Of a DNA stretch of 64,000 nucleotides, positions 19,029-27,558 are shown piece by piece. The stretch is from Micrococcus endophyticus. Lineage in GTDB: Bacteria; Actinomycetota; Actinomycetes; Actinomycetales; Micrococcaceae. Each line of letters begins with the position of its first letter. The first letter of the stretch is position 1. The notes beneath the pieces are model-generated. The model saw only the letters and a program-made list of their open reading frames with translations, was not told where the DNA came from and ran no database searches. The stretch lies in assembly GCF_014205115.1 (NCBI RefSeq), contig NZ_JACHMW010000001.1:558001-622000 (forward strand), read 5' to 3'. Position numbers and translations under genes: made by a program.

Positions 19029-20561
19029 TTACCGGCCGCGCCCCTCGATGAGACCCATCAGGGTCCGCACCATCACGCCGGTCGCGTCCTGCGGGGTGTA
19101 GCCGTGGGCGGCCGACTCGTTGAAGGACGGGCCGGCGATGTCGAGGTGGGCCCACGGGGTGCGGGGGGCGTCCTCCTCGCCGGTGCGGCCGGCGTCGACG
19201 AACTCACGGAGGAAGGCCGCGGCGGTCATCATGCCGCCGAAGCGGTCGCCCATGTTGGAGATGTCTGCGACCCGGGAGTTCAGGGACGCGCGCTGGTTCT
19301 CCGGGATGGGCATGGCCCAGGCCAGCTCGCCCACGCGGTCGGCGGCCTCGACGACCTCGGTGCGCAGGGCGTCGTCGCCCATCACGCCGGTGTAGCGGGT
19401 GCCCAGGGCGACCATCTGCGCGCCGGTGAGGGTGGCGACGTCGAGCACGGCGTCCGGGCGCTCGTCCGTGGCGGCGACGAGGGCGTCGGCCATGACCACG
19501 CGGCCCTCGGCGTCGGTGTTCATGATCTCCACCGTCTTGCCGCCATACATGGTGACGACGTCGGACGGGCGGATCGCGGTGTCCGAGGGCATGTTCTCGG
19601 CCAGCGCCAGCCAGCCGGTCACCTTGACCGGCACGTCGAGGGCGGCGGCGGCGCGGACCACGGCGAACACGGTGGCCGCGCCGGCCATGTCCGACTTCAT
19701 GGTCATCATCGAGGCCGCCGGCTTCAGCGAGATGCCGCCGGTGTCGAAGGTGATGCCCTTGCCCACCAGGGCGATGTGCGCCTTCGCCTCCGCCGGGGCG
19801 TGCTCGATGCGCACGAGGCGCGGCGGGCGGGAGGAGCCCTGGCCGATGGCCAGGATGCCGCCGAAGCCCTCGGCGGTCAGGCGCTCCTCGTCCCAGACGT
19901 CCACGCTCACGGAGGAGCCGGAGAGGTCCTGCGCAACGGCGTCGGCGAAGGTGCCGGGGTACAGGTGGGAGGGGGCGGTGTTCACGAGGTCGCGCACGGC
20001 GCAGACGGCGTCGCCCAGCACGGCGGCCCGGCGCAGGGCCGCCTCGGCCTCCTCGGCGCCGAGGGCGGTGACGAACTCGAGGCCGCGGACCGGCCGGGAC
20101 TTCTCCGCCTCCTCACGGGCCTTCTCGGACTTCAGGGCGGTGAACGCGTAGGCGCCCATCGACGCGCCCTCGGCCACGGCGGAGAGCCGCTGCGCGGTGT
20201 CGGCGGGCAGGGCCAGGGCGACGGCGTCCGTGCCGGCCAGGGAGCGCACGGCCGCGCCGGCCGCGCGGCGCAGGGCCTCGTCCGAGACCTCTCCGTCGTC
20301 GTCGAGCGGGCCCACGCCCACGAGGACGAGCATCGGCACCGGCGAGCCGCCCAGGCCGGGCAGGCGGTGCACCTCGTCCTGGGCGCCGCGCACGCCGAGC
20401 AGGTCGAAGGAGGCCTCGAGGGCGGAGGCGGCCGGGGCGTCCAGGGCGTCCGTCAGCAGCACGGGGCCGTCCGGGCCGGTCCCCACCCCTACCACGAGGG
20501 CCGAGGCGCTCACGTCCTCCAGGGTGCGGGCGGTCAGGGTCGGGCGGTCCAGGGTGATCAC
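19029..20561 (-). CDS. pepA: Leucyl aminopeptidase (M17)
   Basis: The 510-residue cytosolic metallopeptidase releases N-terminal residues from peptides. The catalytic domain shows VGKGITFDTGGISLKPA with a metal-binding Lys and Asp, SDMAGAATVF, and the family signature NTDAEGRVVMAD carrying the catalytic Arg and metal ligands. The N-terminal domain is less conserved, as usual. Length fits the family. The ATG at 20561 follows a short leader; a TAGGAT -10 hexamer lies about 77 bp upstream. It is divergent from the PAC2 gene and upstream of lpdA in the same direction, but a hairpin separates the two. Confidence 0.95.
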   Translation of the reverse strand: MITLDRPTLTARTLEDVSASALVVGVGTGPDGPVLLTDALDAPAASALEASFDLLGVRGAQDEVHRLPGLGGSPVPMLVLVGVGPLDDDGEVSDEALRRAAGAAVRSLAGTDAVALALPADTAQRLSAVAEGASMGAYAFTALKSEKAREEAEKSRPVRGLEFVTALGAEEAEAALRRAAVLGDAVCAVRDLVNTAPSHLYPGTFADAVAQDLSGSSVSVDVWDEERLTAEGFGGILAIGQGSSRPPRLVRIEHAPAEAKAHIALVGKGITFDTGGISLKPAASMMTMKSDMAGAATVFAVVRAAAALDVPVKVTGWLALAENMPSDTAIRPSDVVTMYGGKTVEIMNTDAEGRVVMADALVAATDERPDAVLDVATLTGAQMVALGTRYTGVMGDDALRTEVVEAADRVGELAWAMPIPENQRASLNSRVADISNMGDRFGGMMTAAAFLREFVDAGRTGEEDAPRTPWAHLDIAGPSFNESAAHGYTPQDATGVMVRTLMGLIEGRGR

Positions 20562-20637
20562 GGACGGGCCTCTCTTCCGGGGGTCTCGGGAATGCGCCCG
20601 GCGGGGTGGGCCGGGCCGTCCCGCGTCATCCTAGCCA

Positions 20638-20643
20638 CCGGCC
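20638..20643 (-). promoter_or_regulatory. -10 element of pepA
   Basis: TAGGAT on the minus strand fits TAnnnT and would give a pepA leader of about 70 nt. It lies 30 bp from the GGAAT box of the divergent PAC2 promoter. Confidence 0.4.
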
Positions 20644-20672
20644 TCGCGCCGCGGTCCAGGGCGCGCGGGCGC

Positions 20673-20699
20673 GGAATAGGCGGACCCGGCCCCGTGGTT
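20673..20699 (+). promoter_or_regulatory. SigR/SigH-type promoter upstream of the PAC2 gene
   Basis: GGAAT at 20673–20677 and GTT at 20697–20699 are 19 bp apart. The ECF-type oxidative-stress consensus is GGAAT-N18/19-GTT. The implied leader before the GTG at 20795 is about 90 nt. Confidence 0.4.
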
Positions 20700-20794
20700 G
20701 ACTGACGAGACAGGACGCGGGACGCGCCGCTGCGTCGCCCTCGCGGGGCCGCAGGCCCCCGCGGGGACAGGACCACGGACGAAGGGGACCCGAC

Positions 20795-21751
20795 GTGCAG
20801 GACGCCGCTCCGATCTACACGCGACACGACGCCGAGGCCGTGCCGCCGGGGCTCGCCCTGCTCGTCACCCTCACCGGGCACATGGACGCGGGCCGCGTCA
20901 GCCGCCAGGTGCGCACCGCCCTGCGCGAGCACCTGGAGCACCGCACCGTGGCCTCCTTCGACGTGGACTCCATGTTCGACTACCGCGCCCGCCGCCCCCG
21001 CATGCGCTTCGACCGGGACCGCTACCGTGACCTGCGGCTGCCCACCCTGGAGGTGCAGCTCGTGGAGGACCTGATCGGCCACCCGTTCCTGCTCCTGGCC
21101 GGGCCCGAGCCCGACTTCCGCTGGCAGGCCGTCGTCGAGGCCGTGTTGGGCCTCGCCGAGGAGTGGCAGGTGGACTCCCTGACCTTCCTCGACGCCGCGC
21201 CGCTGCCCGTGCCCCACACCCGGCGGATCGGCGTGACCACGCACGGCACCCGGGCCGAGGCCGTCGAGGGCCTGTCCACGTGGAGCCCGGAGGCGGAGAT
21301 CGTCTCGGGGCTGCTCCAGATGCTCGAGCTGCGCGCGGACGAGGCCGGGATCCCGACGGCCGGCTACACGGTGCACGTGCCGCACTACGTGGCCGAGGCG
21401 TCCTTCCCGCAGGCCGCGGTCGCCGCCCTCGAGTACGCCGGCGCGGCCATGGGGCTCATGCTGCCCTCGGACGACCTGCGGGACGCCTCCCGCGAGATCG
21501 AGGCCGAGCTGGAGCGGCAGGTCTCCGGCTCGGAGGAGGTCCAGCAGATGATCGCCGGGCTGGAGCGCAACTTCGACCAGAACGCCGAGGACCAGGAGCG
21601 CTCCCTCCTGGAGACGGAGGAGGGCCTGCCCGACGGCGACGAGCTCGCCTCCGCCGTGGAGGCGTACCTCGCCGGCCGGGCCGGCCCGGACGGGTCCGCT
21701 CCTGCACAGGAGGACGGACCGCCCCGCCCGTCCACCGACGACGAGCGCTGA
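20795..21751 (+). CDS. PAC2-family (proteasome assembly chaperone-like) protein
   Basis: The 318-residue protein matches the PAC2 family: an N-terminal LALLVTLTGHMDAGRVSRQV, then FDVDSMFDYRARRPRMRFD, VEDLIGHPFLLLAGPEPDFRW and HVPHYVAEASFPQAAVAALEYAG. The C-terminal ~100 residues are charged and probably helical. The eukaryotic relatives chaperone proteasome assembly, but the bacterial role is unknown, and no proteasome genes are in the window. The GTG at 20795 is preceded by AAGGGGA. It lies 36 bp upstream of the DUF4192 gene, and the pair precedes sigA on the same strand. A stress-type promoter element is upstream. Confidence 0.88.
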   Translation: MQDAAPIYTRHDAEAVPPGLALLVTLTGHMDAGRVSRQVRTALREHLEHRTVASFDVDSMFDYRARRPRMRFDRDRYRDLRLPTLEVQLVEDLIGHPFLLLAGPEPDFRWQAVVEAVLGLAEEWQVDSLTFLDAAPLPVPHTRRIGVTTHGTRAEAVEGLSTWSPEAEIVSGLLQMLELRADEAGIPTAGYTVHVPHYVAEASFPQAAVAALEYAGAAMGLMLPSDDLRDASREIEAELERQVSGSEEVQQMIAGLERNFDQNAEDQERSLLETEEGLPDGDELASAVEAYLAGRAGPDGSAPAQEDGPPRPSTDDER

Positions 21752-21787
21752 CCCGCCGCGGACGGCCCGGGCCGCCAGGGTGGCGGC

Positions 21788-22912
21788 ATGGAACCCGCCG
21801 CCTCCCTTGACGTCCCCGTCCTCCCCGCCCGCGGCCCGGAGGACCTCCTCGCCTACGCCGGCCACGCCCTGGGCCGGCTGCCGGCCGGCAGCCTGCTGCT
21901 CATCACCCTCGCCGCGGGGCGCCTGCGCGCCGTGGTCCGCGTCGACCTGCCCGAGCCCTCCGCCGCGCCCGCCCCGCCCGATCCGGCGGAGGCGGTCGAG
22001 TGGGCCCGCGCGGTGGCCGGGGTCTGCCGCCGCGATGCCGAGGCCGACGCCGTCCTGGCCCTCGCCCTGCCCGCCGGGCCGGCGCCCGGGCTCGACGCCC
22101 CGTCCTGCGCCGCCGCGCTGACGGCGGCCCTGGCGGTGGCGGGCCGGCCCCTGGCCGGGGCCTGGACCACCGCCGGAGGCCGCGCCCGCCCGTGGAGCGG
22201 CCGGGACCGCGGGCAGGACCACGACGTCGACCCGCGCAGCGCCCCGCTGTCCCTGCACCTGATGGCCCGGGGCTCGGTGTGGGACCGCGCGGCCGCGCCC
22301 GAGCCGGTCCCGCGGGCGGGGCCCGTGCCGCGCGGTCGGCGCGCCGCGTCGTGGCGGGCGCCGGCGGCGGACGACGACGCGGCGCGCCGGGTGTGGCTCT
22401 CGCAGTGGGAGTCCGTCCTGGCGCGGGAGCGGGGCGCGGCCCGGCCCGTGACCGCCGAGGGGACCGCCCCGGTGTCCGGGACGGAGGAGCACCCGTCCGC
22501 GGATGCCGCGGTCCTGGGTGCGCCCCTGACCCTCCCCTCTTGGCGCGATGCGCTCGTGCTCCACGCCGCCGTGCGCCCCGGCGACCCGCCGCCGGAGCCC
22601 GCCGAGCGCGAGCGATTCCTCATAGCCGGCTCCGAGCAGGCCCCGCCCTGGGAGCGGCTCGACCGGCTGCGCGCGGGCCTGCGCCGCCTCGTGCCGGCCG
22701 CCCCGCCGCCGGCGGCCGCCCAGGCGCTGGCCCTGGCCGGCTGGGTGGGCTGGGCGCGCGGCCAGGGCTCGGACGCGGCGGCCCACCTGGCGGCCGCGGC
22801 CGAGCTGGCGCCGGACGACCCGTTCGTCACGCTGATGCGCCGCGTCGTCGACACGGGGTGCGTGGCCGGCTGGGCGGCGCACCCGGACACCGCGTGGCGG
22901 CCCGGGGCGTAG
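21788..22912 (+). CDS. DUF4192-domain protein
   Basis: The 374-residue Ala/Arg/Pro-rich protein begins with the DUF4192 pattern DLLAYAGHALGRLPAGSLLLITLAAGRLRAVVRVDLP and contains the later blocks RVWLSQWESVL, LPSWRDALVLHAA and a C-terminal ALALAGWVGWARGQGSDAAAHLAAAAELAPDDP, which resembles a TPR-like helical repeat. DUF4192 proteins are found in actinobacteria next to the main sigma factor; their function is not known. No catalytic motif or membrane segment is visible. It follows the PAC2 gene by 36 bp and precedes sigA by about 220 bp, where a new promoter lies. Confidence 0.85.
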   Translation: MEPAASLDVPVLPARGPEDLLAYAGHALGRLPAGSLLLITLAAGRLRAVVRVDLPEPSAAPAPPDPAEAVEWARAVAGVCRRDAEADAVLALALPAGPAPGLDAPSCAAALTAALAVAGRPLAGAWTTAGGRARPWSGRDRGQDHDVDPRSAPLSLHLMARGSVWDRAAAPEPVPRAGPVPRGRRAASWRAPAADDDAARRVWLSQWESVLARERGAARPVTAEGTAPVSGTEEHPSADAAVLGAPLTLPSWRDALVLHAAVRPGDPPPEPAERERFLIAGSEQAPPWERLDRLRAGLRRLVPAAPPPAAAQALALAGWVGWARGQGSDAAAHLAAAAELAPDDPFVTLMRRVVDTGCVAGWAAHPDTAWRPGA

Positions 22913-22978
22913 GCCGCGCGTGAGAGGATGGTCCGGCTCCATGTCGGCGGGCACTCCCGGGCCCGTTCCCGGGGAGGC

Positions 22979-23004
22979 GGAATAGATCCCGCACCGCCGG
23001 TGTT
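22979..23004 (+). promoter_or_regulatory. SigR/SigH-type promoter upstream of sigA
   Basis: GGAAT at 22979–22983 and GTT at 23002–23004 are separated by exactly 18 bp, the consensus of thiol-oxidative-stress ECF sigma factors. The sigA leader would be about 125 nt. In Streptomyces the homologous gene hrdB has such a SigR-dependent promoter. Confidence 0.55.
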
Positions 23005-23135
23005 GGACACGCACGGACCCTGCAGTCTGCGGGCCCGGACGGCCGACGCCGTCCGAGGCCGGGACTTGACAGGGTCACGCGTATATGGACTGCACGGCTC
23101 CGCGGACGACCGCGGACCAGACGGAAAGGCCTCGA

Positions 23136-24737
23136 GTGACCACGTCGACGACCAACGGTGCGCAGGACGCCCCGGAGACCACCGACTCCGGCGCCGCCAC
23201 CACGCGCTCCCGCTCCACGGCCGCGAAGAAGACGACCGCGGCGAAGAGCACCACGGCCAAGGGCACCGCCGCGCGCAAGACCGCCTCCTCCACGACGGCC
23301 GCCAAGTCGACCGCGAAGTCGGCCGCGGCCAAGGGCGCCGCCACCAAGGCGGCCGCCAAGACTGCCGCGGCAGACGGCGAGGCCCCCGCGAAGACCACCA
23401 CCCGCCGGACCGCTGCGTCGAAGACGACCGCCGCCAAGTCGACCGCGACCAAGCCGGCCGCCAAGACGACCGCCCGGAAGAAGGCCGCGCCCGCCGCGAC
23501 CGCCAAGGGCAAGAAGGCGACCGCGTCCGCCGCCGCCCAGGCAGAGCAGGACGAGGAGCTGGCGGACGCCGTCGAGCGCACCGACGCCGCCGACGCCGTG
23601 GACGCGGACGTGGCCGACCTCGTCGACGGCGAGGCCAAGGCCGCCACGGAGGACTCGGACGACGAGGACGCCGACGGCTCGGACGCCCCCGACGCCCCGG
23701 CCATGGACCAGGAGGCCGTGACCGGCACCAAGGCCGGCTCCGGCCAGGCCGTGGCCCAGACCAAGGGCGCGTTCGTCGTGGACGACTCCGAGGACGACGC
23801 CCCGGTCCAGCAGGTCGTGGTGGCCGGCGCCACCGCCGACCCGGTGAAGGACTACCTCAAGCAGATCGGCAAGGTCGCCCTGCTCAACGCGGAGCAGGAG
23901 GTGGACCTCGCCATGCGCATCGAGGCCGGCCTCTACGCCGAGCACGTGGTGCAGGCCGAGGCCTCCGACGACTACCGCGAGCGCCGCGACATCCAGCTGA
24001 TCATCGCGGACGGCCGCAAGGCCAAGAACCACCTGCTCGAGGCCAACCTGCGCCTGGTGGTCTCGCTGGCCAAGCGCTATACCGGCCGCGGCATGCTGTT
24101 CCTGGACCTGATCCAGGAGGGCAACCTCGGCCTCATCCGCGCCGTGGAGAAGTTCGACTACACCAAGGGCTTCAAGTTCTCCACCTACGCCACGTGGTGG
24201 ATCCGACAGGCCATCACCCGTGCCATGGCGGACCAGGCACGCACCATCCGCATCCCCGTGCACATGGTGGAGGTCATCAACAAGCTCGCCCGCGTGCAGC
24301 GCCAGATGCTTCAGGACCTCGGCCGCGAGCCCACCCCGGAGGAGCTGGCCAAGGAGCTGGACATGACCCCGGAGAAGGTCGTGGAGGTGCAGAAGTACGG
24401 CCGCGAGCCGATCTCGCTGCACACCCCGCTCGGCGAGGACGGCGACTCCGAGTTCGGCGACCTCATCGAGGACTCCGAGGCCGTAGTCCCCGCGGACGCC
24501 GTGTCCTTCACGCTCCTGCAGGAGCAGCTGCACTCCGTCCTGGACACGCTCTCGGAGCGCGAGGCCGGCGTGGTCGCGATGCGCTTCGGTCTCACCGACG
24601 GCCAGCCCAAGACCCTGGACGAGATCGGCAAGGTCTACGGCGTGACGCGCGAGCGCATCCGCCAGATCGAGTCCAAGACCATGTCCAAGCTGCGCCACCC
24701 GTCCCGCTCGCAGGTGCTCCGGGACTACCTGGACTGA
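23136..24737 (+). CDS. sigA: Primary RNA polymerase sigma factor (RpoD/HrdB type)
   Basis: This 533-residue protein is the housekeeping sigma factor. After a Thr-rich start comes a ~130-residue Lys/Ala/Thr-rich stretch with repeated KSTA/KTTA units, then an acidic stretch, then region 1.2 ([20 protein letters not shown]), region 2 ([40 protein letters not shown]), region 3 and region 4 with the -35 helix-turn-helix [20 protein letters not shown]. The frame is open from an ATG at 23085, but the GTG at 23136 has GGAAAGG 7 bp upstream and gives the usual MTTSTT-like start. A GGAAT-N18-GTT element lies 132 bp upstream and a TTGACA at 23066–23071. A terminator follows. Confidence 0.95.
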   Translation: MTTSTTNGAQDAPETTDSGAATTRSRSTAAKKTTAAKSTTAKGTAARKTASSTTAAKSTAKSAAAKGAATKAAAKTAAADGEAPAKTTTRRTAASKTTAAKSTATKPAAKTTARKKAAPAATAKGKKATASAAAQAEQDEELADAVERTDAADAVDADVADLVDGEAKAATEDSDDEDADGSDAPDAPAMDQEAVTGTKAGSGQAVAQTKGAFVVDDSEDDAPVQQVVVAGATADPVKDYLKQIGKVALLNAEQEVDLAMRIEAGLYAEHVVQAEASDDYRERRDIQLIIADGRKAKNHLLEANLRLVVSLAKRYTGRGMLFLDLIQEGNLGLIRAVEKFDYTKGFKFSTYATWWIRQAITRAMADQARTIRIPVHMVEVINKLARVQRQMLQDLGREPTPEELAKELDMTPEKVVEVQKYGREPISLHTPLGEDGDSEFGDLIEDSEAVVPADAVSFTLLQEQLHSVLDTLSEREAGVVAMRFGLTDGQPKTLDEIGKVYGVTRERIRQIESKTMSKLRHPSRSQVLRDYLD

Positions 24738-24752
24738 GCCGAGGCGGCATGA

Positions 24753-24788
24753 CGAAGGGCCGGACCCCCGCGAGGGTCCGGCCCTTCG
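24753..24788 (+). terminator. Terminator of sigA
   Basis: A perfect 15-bp stem (CGAAGGGCCGGACCC and its complement) with a 6-nt loop begins 15 bp after the sigA stop. It separates sigA from the convergent DUF7455 gene. Confidence 0.75.
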
Positions 24789-24831
24789 GCTGTGCGGGGC
24801 GCCTCGCCGGCGCGCGAGGCGTGCGCCGCGG

Positions 24832-25041
24832 TCAGGCGCCGGCGGTCAGGCGGTCGGTCTCGTCCTGCCAGTGAGCGGCCTGGGGACGCAGCGCGTCCTC
24901 CACGGCGCGGGCGTGGTGGCCGCAGAACTGGAGGGCGCCGCCGGAGGGCAGCACCGCGCGGACGTAGGCCTGGGCTCCGCAGCGGTCGCAGCGGTCGGAA
25001 CGGGTGAGGGCGGCCGGCTCGGCCACGGCGGTGATGGACAT
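24832..25041 (-). CDS. Small Cys/His-containing protein (DUF7455)
   Basis: The 69-residue protein has the pattern CDRCGAQAYVRAVLPSGGALQFCGHH, in which CxxC and CxxH pairs could form a single zinc site. This fits the small DUF7455 family of actinobacteria, of unknown function. In Streptomyces a similar small gene lies between hrdB and parE, and here too it sits between sigA and parE. The ATG at 25041 is preceded by GAGGA. It is transcribed opposite to both neighbours and has about 260 bp of upstream sequence shared with parE. Confidence 0.85.
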   Translation of the reverse strand: MSITAVAEPAALTRSDRCDRCGAQAYVRAVLPSGGALQFCGHHARAVEDALRPQAAHWQDETDRLTAGA

Positions 25042-25262
25042 GGAGTCCTCCTCAGGTCTCTCGGGTCCGGAGGGCGGCGTCGCCGTGGGGGCGGGCCGGT
25101 CCTCCTCTTGTCCCATGGAACAGCAAGGATGGCAGGGAACTTCCCGCCCTGTCCGCACCCGGGAGCGTGTTTCGCCAGCCGCGTACGCGCCGGCCCTCGG
25201 CCGCCGCGCCGGGCCACGGGCCGGGACCCCCGCCGCGGCCCTGTCGCGTCCGGGGCGCGGAG

Positions 25263-25268
25263 TACGCT
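25263..25268 (+). promoter_or_regulatory. -10 element of parE
   Basis: TACGCT fits TAnnnT and predicts a leader of about 25–30 nt containing the GAAAGG ribosome-binding site of the GTG at 25303. Confidence 0.4.
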
Positions 25269-25302
25269 GGACGGGCCGTCGTCGTCCACCGAAAGGCCCC
25301 CC

Positions 25303-27408
25303 GTGCCCGCGAACTCCGAGTACAACGCCCGCCACCTCTCCGTCCTGGAGGGGCTCGAGGCCGTGCGCAAGCGGCCGGGCATGTACATCGGCTCCACCGA
25401 CTCCCGCGGCCTCATGCACTGCCTCTGGGAGATCATCGACAACTCGGTGGACGAGGCGCTGGCCGGCTACGGCCAGTCGATCGAGATCACGCTCCACCCG
25501 GACGGCTCCGTGGAGGTCGAGGACAGCGGGCGCGGCATCCCCGTGGACGTGGAGCCGCGCACCGGCCTGTCCGGCGTCGAGGTGGTCTTCACCAAGCTGC
25601 ACGCCGGCGGCAAGTTCGGCGGCGGCTCCTACGCGGCCTCCGGCGGCCTGCACGGCGTGGGCGCCTCCGTGGTCAACGCGCTCTCCTCCCGCCTGGACGT
25701 GCAGGTGCTGCGCGGCGGCAAGGTGCATCAGATGTCCTTCCGCCGCGGCGAGCCCGGCCGCTTCCAGGACGGCTCGCGCCCGTCCCCGGACGCCCCCTTC
25801 GAGCCGTCCACGGACGCCTCGCCGCTGGACGTCGTCGGCAAGGCCAAGCGCGGTCAGACCGGCACCCGCGTGCGGTACTGGGCGGACGAGCAGATCTTCA
25901 TCAAGGACGCCGCGTTCTCCGCGGACGACCTGCACGCCCGCGCGCGGCAGACCGCGTACCTGATCCCCGGGCTGCGCATCACCGTCAAGGACCTGCGCCG
26001 CCGGCCGGGCACCCCCGGGGCGGAGGGACCGGTGGAGGAGGTCTTCCAGTACGACGGCGGCATCTCCGAGTTCGTGGAGCACCTCACCCCCGCCACGCCG
26101 GTCACGGACGTGTGGCGGATCCAGGGGTCCGGATCGTTCAAGGAGCGTGTCCCTGTGCTCGGCGAGGACGGGCGCACCGCCATGCAGGACGTGCAGCGCA
26201 CGTGCGAGGTCGACCTCGCGCTGCGGTGGGACGTCGGCTACGACACCGTGTTCCGCTCGTTCGTGAACATCATCGCCACCCCCAAGGGCGGCACCCACCA
26301 GTCCGGGTTCGAGGCCGCGCTGCTCAAGGCGTTCCGCACCCAGGTCGAGTCCAACGCCCGCCGCCTGAAGGCCGGTTCGGACAAGGTGGAGAAGGACGAC
26401 GTGCTGGCCGGCATGACGGCGGTGCTCACCGTCCGGCTCGCCGAGCCCCAGTTCGAGGGCCAGACGAAGGAGATCCTCGGCACCTCCGCCGTGCGCCGCA
26501 TCGTGGCGCAGGTCGTGGAGAAGGAGCTGACTGCCCGCCTCACCGCCACGGCGCGCGCCCAGAAGCAGCAGGTGCACGTCCTGCTGGAGAAGGTCGTCGC
26601 CGAGATGAAGTCGCGCATCTCGGCCCGCACGCACAAGGAGAACCAGCGCCGCAAGAACGCGCTGGAGACCTCCACCATGCCCGCCAAGCTGGCCGACTGC
26701 CGCAGCAACGACGTCGCCTCCTCCGAGCTGTTCATCGTGGAGGGCGACTCCGCGCTGGGCACCGCCAAGCTGGCCCGCTCCTCGGACTTCCAGGCGCTGT
26801 TGCCCATCCGCGGCAAGATCCTCAACGTCCAGAAGGCCTCCGTCTCGGACATCCTGGCCAACGCCGAGTGCGCGGCCCTGATCCAGGTGGTCGGCGGCGG
26901 CGCCGGGCGCAGCTTCGACCTGGACGCCGCCCGCTACGGCAAGGTGGTGCTGATGACGGACGCGGACGTGGACGGCGCCCACATCCGCACCCTTCTGCTG
27001 ACCCTGTTCTTCCGCTACATGCGCCCCATGGTGGAGGCCGGCCGCGTGTTCGCCGCCGTGCCCCCGCTGCACCGGATCGAGGCCGTGACCAAGGGCGTGA
27101 AGGAGCGCGAGGTCATCTACACGTACTCCGAGCAGGAGCTTTACGCCACGCTCGCCCGGCTGGAGAAGGAGGGGCGGTCCTACAAGGAGCCCATCCAGCG
27201 CTACAAGGGCCTGGGCGAGATGGACGCGGACCAGCTGGCGGAGACCACCATGGACCCCCGGCACCGCACCCTGCGCCGCGTGAACATCGCCGAGGTGGAG
27301 GCGGCCGAGCGGGTGTTCGACCTGCTCATGGGCTCCTCCGTGGCCCCGCGCAAGGACTTCATCGTCTCCCACGCGGACGAGCTGGACCGCGAGCGGATCG
27401 ACGCCTGA
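25303..27408 (+). CDS. parE: Type IIA topoisomerase ATPase subunit (ParE/GyrB)
   Basis: The 701-residue subunit supplies the ATPase and TOPRIM domains of a topoisomerase IV-like enzyme that decatenates chromosomes. GHKL motifs are EIIDNSVDEALAG, EDSGRGIPVD and GLHGVGASVVNALS; the TOPRIM motifs are ELFIVEGDSA and MTDADVDGAHI, with the C-terminal IQRYKGLGEMD. It lacks the long insert seen in some GyrB proteins. The GTG at 25303 follows AAAGG and gives the conserved N-terminus. The gyrB of actinobacteria is normally near oriC with recF and gyrA, so this copy next to sigA is the parE type; its partner subunit is encoded 13.5 kb away on the other strand. Confidence 0.92.
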   Translation: MPANSEYNARHLSVLEGLEAVRKRPGMYIGSTDSRGLMHCLWEIIDNSVDEALAGYGQSIEITLHPDGSVEVEDSGRGIPVDVEPRTGLSGVEVVFTKLHAGGKFGGGSYAASGGLHGVGASVVNALSSRLDVQVLRGGKVHQMSFRRGEPGRFQDGSRPSPDAPFEPSTDASPLDVVGKAKRGQTGTRVRYWADEQIFIKDAAFSADDLHARARQTAYLIPGLRITVKDLRRRPGTPGAEGPVEEVFQYDGGISEFVEHLTPATPVTDVWRIQGSGSFKERVPVLGEDGRTAMQDVQRTCEVDLALRWDVGYDTVFRSFVNIIATPKGGTHQSGFEAALLKAFRTQVESNARRLKAGSDKVEKDDVLAGMTAVLTVRLAEPQFEGQTKEILGTSAVRRIVAQVVEKELTARLTATARAQKQQVHVLLEKVVAEMKSRISARTHKENQRRKNALETSTMPAKLADCRSNDVASSELFIVEGDSALGTAKLARSSDFQALLPIRGKILNVQKASVSDILANAECAALIQVVGGGAGRSFDLDAARYGKVVLMTDADVDGAHIRTLLLTLFFRYMRPMVEAGRVFAAVPPLHRIEAVTKGVKEREVIYTYSEQELYATLARLEKEGRSYKEPIQRYKGLGEMDADQLAETTMDPRHRTLRRVNIAEVEAAERVFDLLMGSSVAPRKDFIVSHADELDRERIDA

Positions 27409-27417
27409 ACCGACCCG

Positions 27418-27506
27418 CTTTCGTGCGGGAAACGGGAGGCATCCCGGACGTTTTCGTGCGGGAAACGGGAGGCTTCCCGGGCGTTTTCGTGTGGGAAAAG
27501 GGAGGC
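27418..27506 (+). repeat. Tandem array of three 33-bp repeats
   Basis: Three units with a 33-bp period start at 27418, 27451 and 27484. Each has the core TTTCGTGCGGGAAACGGGAG, with the third copy diverged (TTTCGTGTGGGAAAAGGGAG). The array lies in the 3' untranslated region of parE, before a hairpin. Two further copies occur in inverted orientation at 27856–27921. Confidence 0.9.
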
Positions 27507-27507
27507 T

Positions 27508-27529
27508 CGGGCCCTCACCCCAGGGCCCG
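27508..27529 (+). terminator. Hairpin downstream of parE and the repeat array
   Basis: Arms CGGGCCCT and AGGGCCCG pair with a 6-nt loop, 100 bp after the parE stop and 30 bp before the next start codon. Confidence 0.5.
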
Positions 27530-27558
27530 GTCCTCAGCCGCTGTGAGAGCCTGACGGC

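Noticed and set aside
23066-23071. TTGACA as -35 box of sigA
   Set aside because: No acceptable -10 hexamer lies 16–18 bp downstream (the sequence there is ACTGCA); the AT-rich TATATG is only 10 bp away. It may still contribute, but I did not list it as a promoter.
27201-27518. Minus-strand small frame with repeated RFPHEN
   Set aside because: It covers the end of parE and the repeat array; the repeated peptide is a by-product of the 33-bp period, and no start signal is seen.
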